Source of the DNA: Desulfatirhabdium butyrativorans
GTDB taxonomy: Bacteria; Desulfobacterota; Desulfobacteria; Desulfobacterales; DYRK01
Assembly: GCA_020718785.1 (NCBI GenBank)
Contig: DYRK01000267.1
Span: 1-5,235 of the forward strand
Direction of reading: 5' to 3'
DNA: 5,235 nucleotides
In this document: positions 1 to 5,221 of the stretch, piece by piece
How positions within the stretch are numbered: the first letter of the stretch is position 1
Layout: each line of letters begins with the position of its first letter
The notes under the pieces: model-generated
Told to the model about the DNA's origin: nothing
Databases searched by the model: none
Seen by the model: the letters and a program-made list of their open reading frames with translations, nothing else
Made by a program: the position numbers and the translations under genes

Positions 1-37
1 CTCGATTTATTTTTTTCTCGTTCCCAAGCCCCAGCTT
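1..37. repeat. Truncated lead-in copy of the palindromic repeat
   Basis: This stretch is identical to 195-231, where it forms the T-rich leader and first arm of the second full repeat. Here the arm stops after CCAGCTT, and a full repeat begins at 42 after a short T-run. Bases 17-37 therefore occur again at 42-62, a partial duplication with a 25-base offset. It looks like the remnant of one repeat interrupted or extended by another. No coding potential is visible. Confidence 0.8.
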
Positions 38-41
38 TTTC

Positions 42-165
42 CTCGTTCCCAAGCCCCAGCTTGGGAACGCACTTGCCGGGGAAGCTCCGGCTTCCCGTGA
101 CGGGAGACGCCCGAAGCCGGGGCTTCGGGCGCAGATGCGTTCCCAAGCTGGGGCTTGGGAACGAG
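42..165. repeat. Nested palindromic repeat, copy 1
   Basis: The unit is bounded by a perfect 29-base inverted repeat (42-70 against 137-165), beginning CTCGTTCCCAAGCCCC and ending GGGAACGAG. Each arm is itself a hairpin with an 11-base stem and a 4-base loop (CGTTCCCAAGC/GCTTGGGAACG). Between the arms are two more hairpins: 79-85 with 90-96 (7 bp, loop 86-89), and 108-117 with 122-131 (10 bp, loop 118-121). It can therefore fold either as one long stem with two inner hairpins or as four hairpins in a row. There is no open reading frame of its own. It resembles the dispersed REP/BIME or MITE-like palindromes found in many copies in some genomes; copy number elsewhere cannot be seen here. Confidence 0.93.
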
Positions 166-210
166 AAAATGTAATTATATATAGGACTTAGGCACTCGAT
201 TTATTTTTTT

Positions 211-335
211 CTCGTTCCCAAGCCCCAGCTTGGGGAACGCACTTGCCGGGGAAGCCCCGGCTTCCCGTGACGAGAGACGCCCGAAGCCCCGGCTTCGGGC
301 GCAGATGCGTTCCCAGGCTGGGGCTTGGGAACGAG
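211..335. repeat. Nested palindromic repeat, copy 2
   Basis: This is a second copy of the unit at 42-165, in the same orientation, with five substitutions and one inserted G. The outer arms are 211-240 and 307-335, with one substitution and one single-base indel between them. The inner hairpins are kept: 249-255 with 260-266, and 278-287 with 292-301. A T-run before and an A-run after (207-210, 336-339) extend the inverted repeat slightly. Because the T-run precedes the stem and the A-run follows it on both strands, this is not laid out as an intrinsic terminator. The linker to copy 1 (166-210) is A/T-rich. Confidence 0.93.
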
Positions 336-413
336 AAAAGTCGTTTTGCAGAAAATTCGGAAAGCGCAAATTATGACGGTGGCTAGAATATTTATCGGGT
401 TCGGAAAATCGGG

Positions 414-431
414 CTTTTTTTTAAAAAAAAG
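414..431. repeat. A/T-tract palindrome upstream of a promoter
   Basis: Eight Ts followed by eight As, bounded by C and G, form a perfect 18-base palindrome ending 13 bases before a TTGACA box. A/T tracts in this position can act as an UP element or intrinsic bend. That role is inferred. The rest of 336-444 shows nothing else I can support. Confidence 0.6.
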
Positions 432-444
432 GCTTTGTGAAAAA

Positions 445-473
445 TTGACAATGCCGAACTCAAATCTTATACT
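445..473 (+). promoter_or_regulatory. Strong sigma-70 type promoter for the Uma2-family gene
   Basis: A perfect -35 box TTGACA (445-450) is followed, after exactly 17 bases, by TATACT (468-473), five of six to the -10 consensus. A/T-rich sequence lies immediately upstream. Transcription would start near 480, giving an untranslated leader of about 110 bases before the ATG at 589, or about 155 before the ATG at 634. The leader contains a small inverted repeat, CAGTCC/GGACTG (493-498 with 510-515). The nearest gene downstream on this strand is the Uma2-family gene. Confidence 0.75.
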
Positions 474-588
474 CAGCAGATTGAAAAGTTCGCAGTCCCG
501 ACTTCAGGCGGACTGTCTCGAAATAAAGCCGCTGATACTGTAAGGTTGCGAAAAGACAGAACTGAAAACCATCCGAACAAAGAATTTT

Positions 589-1044
589 ATGTCTGAGCCT
601 GTTGAAACAGTTGAGCATACACCGGAGGAAGGGATGCCTTCGCTGAATCACAGCTATGTCTGTGCCCGGCTGATGCGTCAGCTTTTGCAGGATGAAAGGC
701 TTCAGCCGCTCCCTGAACTGACATTGGATGTTGGAAACGGAATCACTCCTGATATTTCTGTTTTTCCGAAAGAAAAAATCCGCCCTGATTTTTTCGAAGA
801 CATATTGAAATTTCAGGAACTGCCTGTTCTGGCTATTGAGGTTATTTCATCAAGTCAGAATATCCATGCAATCCTTGAAAAATCCAAACTGCTGGTCAAT
901 TCAGGAGTAAAAACCGTGTGGACAGTCGAACCTTACGGAAGAAGCATTTTTGTCATTGACAGACATGGAAAAAAGCTCTTTCACGAAGGAACAATCGTCA
1001 GTGAGGGAATAACAGTTGATTTCTCTGAAGTTTTCAGCACTTGA
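589..1044 (+). CDS. Uma2/DUF820-family PD-(D/E)XK nuclease-fold protein
   Basis: This 151-residue protein has the Uma2 (DUF820) layout, a family with the PD-(D/E)XK nuclease fold and mostly unknown function. The visible motifs are MPSLNH (16-21) at the start of the first helix, PDISVF (54-59, putative acidic residue D55), AIEV (82-85, E84) followed by SSSQ, K98 in the following helix, and GVKTVWTVEP (106-115), which matches the GVxxYWxVDP block of the family. All putative catalytic residues are present, so it looks intact.

The start is uncertain. The ATG at 589 has only a weak AAAGA upstream, whereas the in-frame ATG at 634 (residue 16) is preceded by GGAGG with 5-base spacing and begins exactly at the conserved block. 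Many relatives have an N-terminal extension, so the longer form is kept here.

It is driven by the promoter at 445-473 and is probably monocistronic. No partner gene is visible, and its substrate cannot be told from sequence. Confidence 0.85.
   Translation: MSEPVETVEHTPEEGMPSLNHSYVCARLMRQLLQDERLQPLPELTLDVGNGITPDISVFPKEKIRPDFFEDILKFQELPVLAIEVISSSQNIHAILEKSKLLVNSGVKTVWTVEPYGRSIFVIDRHGKKLFHEGTIVSEGITVDFSEVFST
624..628 (+). promoter_or_regulatory. Strong Shine-Dalgarno for an internal in-frame ATG
   Basis: GGAGG lies 5 bases upstream of the ATG at 634, inside the annotated Uma2-family frame (codon 16). The ATG at 589 lacks a comparable site. The signal favours a 136-residue product starting at MPSLNH, or two products from one frame. 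Confidence 0.5.
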
Positions 1045-1189
1045 GAGGGGAACGGAATATATGGGAAAACACTTCCCGTCCCTTCAGAAGGAAAATAAGG
1101 ATTTACGATTTTTCATATTTTTCAATAAGATAACGTGATCCGGAGTGCCGTATTTCCTGTATTGCTCAGGGGTTCTGTATTCCGGATTT

Positions 1190-1195
1190 TATAAT
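1190..1195 (+). promoter_or_regulatory. Possible -10 element for dnaG-rpoD
   Basis: A perfect TATAAT lies 71 bases upstream of the dnaG start codon. No recognisable -35 box sits at 16-18 bases (the bases there are around CAGGGG), and there is no extended -10 TG. This is therefore weak evidence. Another weak candidate in the same 222-base gap is TTTACG (1102-1107) with TAAGAT (1126-1131), 18 bases apart. The rest of 1045-1266 shows no gene. Confidence 0.3.
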
Positions 1196-1251
1196 TTCCG
1201 AACAGAATCAAAAACTTCCCGTATTTTTCAACAGCCCTTGTTTTTAGGTAA

Positions 1252-1265
1252 CGGAGGCTCCTCCG
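1252..1265 (+). promoter_or_regulatory. dnaG ribosome binding site inside a small hairpin
   Basis: The GGAGG at 1253-1257 is 9 bases from the GTG start, a good Shine-Dalgarno. The same bases form the left side of a hairpin, CGGAG (1252-1256) with CTCCG (1261-1265) and a 4-base loop, ending one base before the start codon. The pairing would bury the ribosome binding site. A regulatory effect on DnaG level is inference. Confidence 0.5.
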
Positions 1266-1266
1266 G

Positions 1267-3051
1267 GTGGCGCCCTTTATTCCGGAAGATAAAATTTCAG
1301 ATATCAGGAATGCTGCCGATATTGTTGAGATTGTTTCAGAGACTGTGCGTCTGAAAAAGGCAGGAAAAGACTATATCGGACTCTGTCCTTTTCATTCCGA
1401 AAAAACCCCGTCCTTTACTGTAAGCCCTGAAAAACAGATATTTTACTGCTTCGGCTGTCATACAGGCGGAAATGTCTTCAGCTTTCTCATGAAACAGGAG
1501 GACCTTTCGTTTCCCGAAGCATTGCGGAGTCTTGCCGCCAGATACGGCATTGAGATTCCGACACAGCATCTTTCTCCGGAACAGCAGCAGCAGACGGATG
1601 AGCGCGAAAGTCTTTTTGCAGTAAACCGCCATGCTGCGGAATATTTCCATGATGTTTTATTGAATTCTCCGGCTGGTGAAAAGGCAAGGGCATATCTGGA
1701 AAAACGGGGTATTCCCGAAGACATCGTCCGTACATTCAGAATCGGATATGATCCCTGGGGCAGAGAGAATTTCACAGCATGGTGCGAAGCAAAAAAAATA
1801 TGCCCGGCAGCAGAAAAAGCAGGACTGATTGTCGCCAAAGACGGGCGGTTTTACGACCGTTTCTGGGACAGGATTGTATTTCCGATTTCAGATATCAGAA
1901 ACCGGGTGATCGGTTTCGGCGGCAGGGTGCTGGACGATGCAAATCCCAAACGTCCCAAATACCTGAATTCCCCGGACACTCCTCTGTATAACAAAAGCAG
2001 GTCCCTCTACGGTCTGAATATTGCAAAACAGAAATGCAGAGAGAGCCGGACAGTTTATATTGCAGAGGGATATCTCGATCTTGCGGCACTTCACCGCTGC
2101 GGCATCGGAAATTCTGTTGCCACGCTCGGAACCGCGCTGACCCGCGATCACCTTATGATGCTCAGGGGATTCGCGGATAAGATCATACTGGTTTATGATT
2201 CGGATGAAGCCGGTATTGCCGCGGCACGGCGGACCGGAGATCTGTTTCGGAAAGAAGAAACCGACGCGTATATACTTGTGCTGGAACCCGCAGGACATGA
2301 TCCGGATTCCTATCTTTCCGAATTCGGCGCGGATGCCTTTCTCAGCGCGGCTTCCCGCGCACGCAGCGTCATTTCCTTTCTTACCGACCTTGCCGTAAAA
2401 AAGCACGGGCTTTCCACAGAAGGAAAAATCCGTATTATTTCGGAAATGACAGAACCGCTGGCAGCGATCACAGACAATGTGGCAAGGTCATTGTATGTCC
2501 GGGACCTTGCCGAAAGAGTGGCGGTGGATGAAATCGAGATTCTGAATAAAATCAATGCAGTCTCTTCTGTCAGCTACGATGATTTCTCCGGCGGTCCGGC
2601 AGACCGTTTTCAGGTCCGCGGCTGCAAACTTGAACGCAAAATCATTGCAATGATGCTTCAGTTCCCGCAGATACTGCCTGAAATCCGTCAGCGCAACATC
2701 ATGGAATATTTTGAAAACACGATGCTTCAATCCCTGGGACAGACGATTCTGAAACACGGAAATATGCAGGATTCCGAGGGTCATCTCTCGGATATTATGA
2801 ACTTTTTTACTGATAACAGACTGAAAAATATTGCAGCATCGCTGGCAATAGAAAAGGATTCATGGACCCGGGAAGCCTGTCTGACACTGATTGCCCAATT
2901 CGAATCCGGAATAATCCGTGATGAAAACAAATTGCTGCAGAAAGAGATAAAGGCTGCCGAAGAGGGAGGCGACGATGAACTGGTGGTGGAACTGCTGAGA
3001 AAAAAACAGATTCGCGCCAGAGAAAGGCAATCAAGAACCTGTATAACATAG
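1267..3051 (+). CDS. dnaG: DNA primase DnaG
   Basis: DnaG synthesises the short RNA primers for lagging-strand and origin DNA synthesis, acting with the replicative helicase DnaB. The 594-residue protein is full length for the family.

The CHC2 zinc-binding domain is at the N-terminus, with ligands C40, H43, C61 and C64. The basic RNA-polymerase-like subdomain follows, with DRIVFPI at 201-207 and the GFGGR block at 216-220. The TOPRIM catalytic core carries E267 in AEGYLD, D311 and D313 in VYDSDEAG, and DPD at 345-347; these are the metal-binding acidic residues. The C-terminal helicase-interaction region, roughly 450-594, is much less conserved and highly charged.

The start is a GTG with GGAGG 9 bases upstream, and the N-terminus (MAPFIPEDKI) fits the family. 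The gene ends in TAG, overlapping the rpoD ribosome binding site, and is the first gene of a dnaG-rpoD operon. No rpsU lies immediately upstream, unlike in enterobacteria. Confidence 0.98.
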   Translation: MAPFIPEDKISDIRNAADIVEIVSETVRLKKAGKDYIGLCPFHSEKTPSFTVSPEKQIFYCFGCHTGGNVFSFLMKQEDLSFPEALRSLAARYGIEIPTQHLSPEQQQQTDERESLFAVNRHAAEYFHDVLLNSPAGEKARAYLEKRGIPEDIVRTFRIGYDPWGRENFTAWCEAKKICPAAEKAGLIVAKDGRFYDRFWDRIVFPISDIRNRVIGFGGRVLDDANPKRPKYLNSPDTPLYNKSRSLYGLNIAKQKCRESRTVYIAEGYLDLAALHRCGIGNSVATLGTALTRDHLMMLRGFADKIILVYDSDEAGIAAARRTGDLFRKEETDAYILVLEPAGHDPDSYLSEFGADAFLSAASRARSVISFLTDLAVKKHGLSTEGKIRIISEMTEPLAAITDNVARSLYVRDLAERVAVDEIEILNKINAVSSVSYDDFSGGPADRFQVRGCKLERKIIAMMLQFPQILPEIRQRNIMEYFENTMLQSLGQTILKHGNMQDSEGHLSDIMNFFTDNRLKNIAASLAIEKDSWTREACLTLIAQFESGIIRDENKLLQKEIKAAEEGGDDELVVELLRKKQIRARERQSRTCIT

Positions 3052-3055
3052 GAGG
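3050..3055 (+). promoter_or_regulatory. rpoD ribosome binding site overlapping the dnaG stop
   Basis: AGGAGG at 3050-3055 shares two bases with the dnaG TAG stop codon (3049-3051). Its spacing to the rpoD ATG is 12 bases, longer than the usual 5-9. The overlap suggests that ribosomes finishing dnaG may influence initiation on rpoD (translational coupling), which is inference. Confidence 0.7.
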
Positions 3056-3067
3056 ACTCTGAACGAT

Positions 3068-4831
3068 ATGACAAAAAAATCCGCTGCAAGACTGAAACCC
3101 GTGGATATTGACAAAACCGCACTGAGGGAACTGATTTCAAAAGGGAAAGAACAGGGCTATCTGTCTTATGAAGAAATCAACGGAGTGCTTCCCGATGATA
3201 TGCTGTCTCCGGATCAGATTGATGAAACCCTTATCCTGTTTGACGACCTTAATATAGAAATTGTTGATGAAAAAAAGCGGAAAGTGGCGGATAGGATGAA
3301 AAAGGGCGAAGACAGACTGGGCGACGATGCTATGGCAGCAGAACCCGGCGCTGTCACGGACCCTGTCAAGATGTACCTGCGCGAGATGGGATTGGTCAAC
3401 CTGCTGAATCGGGAAGAGGAAGTCGAAATTGCCAAAAAAATAGAAGCAGGAGAACAGGAGGTGCTGAAATCTCTCTTAGATACCATTACGGGCGCGGAGT
3501 GCATTCTGGATCTCGGGGGACATATCGAACAGGGCGCGCTGCGTCCCAAGCATGTTTTAAGGGATATTGACGAGGGCGATACTTATGTGGACGAAGCGGT
3601 CCAGATCAACAATTTTTTAAACACCATCCGTTCCATCCGGCAGCTTTATGAAGAAAACCGGGAGCATAGAGAAAAACTTTTTTCAAAGACCGATACGGAC
3701 CCGGACGAATCCCGCAAACTGAAACGATATATTTCGCGCAGGAACAATAAAATTTTCGAACTCCTCAAAGACTGGCGTCTGGAAAGCGGGGTTGTCGAGC
3801 GGATTGAAAAGAAAATCCGTGATCAGATCAACTGGTTTGAATTCATGAACAAAAAACTTCTGACCTGCGCGGATAAATTCGGATGTTCGGTTTCGGAGAT
3901 GTGTTCCTATCTGGATACGGAAGATATTTTTGCACAATGGCTGGGTTCGCGCTGTGAGAATCTGTCCAAAGAGGATATGATGATTCTCTATGCAGAGATC
4001 AGAACCACCCGCGACACGGTACTGGAAAAAGAATTTCTGATCAAAGCCAATTGCCGCACATTGAAGCGCGTGATGTCAGGGGTTGATGAAGGGCATTACA
4101 AAGCCAAAACCGCTAAAAGCGAGCTGATCCGCGCCAATCTTCGGCTGGTGGTCTCCATTGCCAAGAAATATACCAACAGGGGACTTCAGTTTCTGGACCT
4201 GATTCAGGAAGGGAATATCGGACTGATGAAAGCTGTTGACAAATTCGAGTACCGCCGCGGATACAAATTCAGCACTTATGCCACGTGGTGGATACGTCAG
4301 GCAATCACCCGTGCCATCGCGGATCAGGCACGTACCATCCGGATTCCTGTACACATGATCGAAACCATCAACAAGCTGATCCGTACCTCGCGTTATCTGG
4401 TGCAGGAACTGGGGCGGGAACCCTCGCCCGAAGAGATTGCCGAAAAAATGGAAATCCCTTTGGACAAAGTCCGCAAAGTCCTTAAAATTGCCAGAGAGCC
4501 GATTTCTCTGGAAACCCCTATCGGCGAGGAAGAAGACAGCCATCTGGGCGATTTCATTGAGGACAAAAAATTCATGCTGCCTTCGGATGCCGCGATCAGC
4601 TTGAATCTTGCCGAACAGACACGGAAAGTCCTTGCGACCCTGACCCCGCGGGAAGAAAAAGTGCTGCGGATGCGTTTCGGCATCGGGGAAAAAGCCGACC
4701 ATACCCTTGAAGAAGTGGGGCAGGATTTTGCGGTGACGCGTGAACGCATCCGGCAGATCGAGGCTAAGGCATTGAGAAAACTCAGACATCCCACCCGAAG
4801 CCGGAAATTGAAAAGTTTTCTCGATTATTAA
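3068..4831 (+). CDS. rpoD: RNA polymerase primary sigma factor RpoD (sigma-70)
   Basis: RpoD is the housekeeping sigma factor, which binds core RNA polymerase and recognises -35 and -10 promoter elements. The 587-residue protein has all regions of a group 1 sigma.

Region 1.1 is at about 14-80 and region 1.2 at about 96-130 (DPVKMYLREMG at 98-108). A long non-conserved region runs from about 131 to 345. Region 2 covers about 352-425, with the core-binding DLIQEGNIGLMKAVDKF and the melting segment YATWWIRQ (404-411). Region 3 is at about 432-515. Region 4 covers about 518-575, with the helix-turn-helix recognition segment VTRERIRQIE at 556-565.

By alignment from memory to E. coli sigma-70, the -10 contacts Y404, W407, W408, Q411 and T414 and the -35 contacts R558, E559 and R562 are all conserved, so promoter specificity should be standard. 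The gene follows dnaG by 16 bases and ends 11 bases before a TTGACA box. Confidence 0.98.
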   Translation: MTKKSAARLKPVDIDKTALRELISKGKEQGYLSYEEINGVLPDDMLSPDQIDETLILFDDLNIEIVDEKKRKVADRMKKGEDRLGDDAMAAEPGAVTDPVKMYLREMGLVNLLNREEEVEIAKKIEAGEQEVLKSLLDTITGAECILDLGGHIEQGALRPKHVLRDIDEGDTYVDEAVQINNFLNTIRSIRQLYEENREHREKLFSKTDTDPDESRKLKRYISRRNNKIFELLKDWRLESGVVERIEKKIRDQINWFEFMNKKLLTCADKFGCSVSEMCSYLDTEDIFAQWLGSRCENLSKEDMMILYAEIRTTRDTVLEKEFLIKANCRTLKRVMSGVDEGHYKAKTAKSELIRANLRLVVSIAKKYTNRGLQFLDLIQEGNIGLMKAVDKFEYRRGYKFSTYATWWIRQAITRAIADQARTIRIPVHMIETINKLIRTSRYLVQELGREPSPEEIAEKMEIPLDKVRKVLKIAREPISLETPIGEEEDSHLGDFIEDKKFMLPSDAAISLNLAEQTRKVLATLTPREEKVLRMRFGIGEKADHTLEEVGQDFAVTRERIRQIEAKALRKLRHPTRSRKLKSFLDY

Positions 4832-4842
4832 GCAGGTAAGTC

Positions 4843-4872
4843 TTGACAAAATGTTTTTCAGGGGTTAATGAT
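4843..4872 (+). promoter_or_regulatory. Probable promoter for the tRNA gene
   Basis: A perfect TTGACA (4843-4848) begins 11 bases after the rpoD stop. The best -10 is AATGAT (4867-4872), 18 bases away, with four of six matches including the key second A and last T. The surrounding sequence is A/T-rich. Initiation would fall near 4880, about 23 bases before the tRNA. The -35 is clear and the -10 is mediocre. Confidence 0.5.
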
Positions 4873-4902
4873 TAATAAATCAGCGTCACGCGTGTTGTAA
4901 GG

Positions 4903-4975
4903 GGGCCCATAGCTCAGCTGGAAGAGCCACCGGCTCATAACCGGTAGGTCCTTGGTTCGAACCCAAGTGGGCCCA
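4903..4975 (+). tRNA. tRNA with CAT anticodon (Met, possibly Ile2)
   Basis: A complete 73-base cloverleaf is present. The acceptor stem GGGCCCA (4903-4909) pairs fully with TGGGCCC (4968-4974), with discriminator A at 4975. The D stem is GCTC/GAGC (4912-4915, 4924-4927). The anticodon stem is ACCGG/CCGGT (4929-4933, 4941-4945) with loop CTCATAA and anticodon CAT at 4936-4938. The T stem is CTTGG/CCAAG around TTCGAAC. U8, A14, G15-C48, GG18-19, U33 and A58 are all in place.

The 3' CCA is not encoded, since TCA follows, so it must be added after transcription. The paired first base and the absence of GGG/CCC in the anticodon stem rule out initiator tRNA. The choice between elongator Met and lysidine-modified Ile2 cannot be made safely. 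The C-G pairs at positions 4 and 5 of the acceptor are compatible with Ile2. Confidence 0.95.
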
Positions 4976-4978
4976 TCA

Positions 4979-5071
4979 TTAAACGATTTGGAAAATCTTT
5001 TTACAGGGAATGTCCGGTAAACGATTTGAAAAATCGTTTTACATGGGAATCTTTTTACAGGGAATGTCCGA
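4979..5071. repeat. Short tandem repeats after the tRNA
   Basis: Two related units start with TAAACGATTTG (4979 and 5018) and end with the same 23-base string, AATCTTTTTAC followed by AGGGAATGTCCG (4994-5016 and 5048-5070, identical). The second unit is longer because it carries an additional variant of the middle motif, AATCGTTTTACATGGGAAT, at 5032-5050. Within it, AAACGATTT (5019-5027) and AAATCGTTT (5031-5039) form a 9-bp hairpin with a 3-base loop. No gene is visible here. The purpose is unknown. Confidence 0.85.
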
Positions 5072-5184
5072 TATCCTGAAGCATGAAATAAAAGACAAGC
5101 AGAATCTGTCTGCACATAGCGAAAGAAACCAGGTTTTCCCGGAAAACTTGGTTTCTTTTTTTATAACATGCTGATATCGGACAT
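5064..5184. repeat. 121-bp inverted-repeat-bounded segment containing a terminator
   Basis: ATGTCCGATATC at 5064-5075 is the exact reverse complement of 5173-5184. Further in, AGCATG (5080-5085) pairs with CATGCT (5167-5172), with four extra bases on the left side, giving an 18-bp interrupted stem. The terminator hairpin sits in the loop. The left arm overlaps the end of the tandem repeat. It could be a small mobile palindromic element or chance growth of repeats. There is no target-site duplication that I can see. Confidence 0.6.
5122..5162 (+). terminator. Intrinsic terminator
   Basis: The stem AAAGAAACCAGGTTTTC (5122-5138) pairs with GAAAACTTGGTTTCTTT (5142-5158), with one G-U pair and a CCG loop, and a run of seven Ts (5156-5162) follows. 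It is strong in the plus direction. It lies 147 bases after the tRNA and is the first clear terminator after dnaG-rpoD, so it probably ends both the tRNA transcript and operon read-through. The A-run on the left side could also make it work on the minus strand. Confidence 0.9.
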
Positions 5185-5221
5185 GATATGGATGCAATGA
5201 CAAAGGACGTGATATGGCTGC
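5179..5221 (+). repeat. Pair of 17-base direct repeats at the right edge
   Basis: GGACATGATATGGATGC (5179-5195) and GGACGTGATATGGCTGC (5205-5221) match at 15 of 17 positions with a 26-base offset. The second copy carries the ATG of the possible gene start at 5214. The first carries an ATG that opens only a 13-codon frame. Confidence 0.65.

Noticed and set aside
1..335. CRISPR array
   Set aside because: There are only two long units, each internally palindromic, with one A/T-rich linker. There are no regular short repeats with unique spacers.
175..369. Minus-strand 64-residue reading frame
   Set aside because: It is the translation of the palindromic repeat itself (EAGASPASAFPKLGLG type). 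This is a well-known false protein with no ribosome site.
325..543. Plus-strand 72-residue reading frame
   Set aside because: It begins with TTG inside the repeat, runs through the A/T palindrome and the promoter, and has no recognisable domain.
1045..1085. Terminator for the Uma2-family gene
   Set aside because: GGGAA/TTCCC (1063-1067 with 1073-1077) and an alternative bulged stem exist, but no T-run follows.
1145..1354. Plus-strand 69-residue frame before dnaG
   Set aside because: It overlaps the dnaG start and its ribosome site, and its composition is unlike a real protein.
1888..2406. Minus-strand 172-residue frame
   Set aside because: It lies wholly inside the conserved primase catalytic core on the other strand, with no domain of its own.
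4076..4849. Minus-strand 257-residue frame
   Set aside because: It is the shadow of the most conserved part of rpoD. The length reflects codon bias in the real gene, and the frame starts in the tRNA promoter.
4858..5115. Minus-strand 85-residue frame
   Set aside because: It contains the antisense translation of the tRNA (TWVRTKDLPVMS type), a common annotation artefact, plus translated tandem repeat (RTFPVKRF twice).
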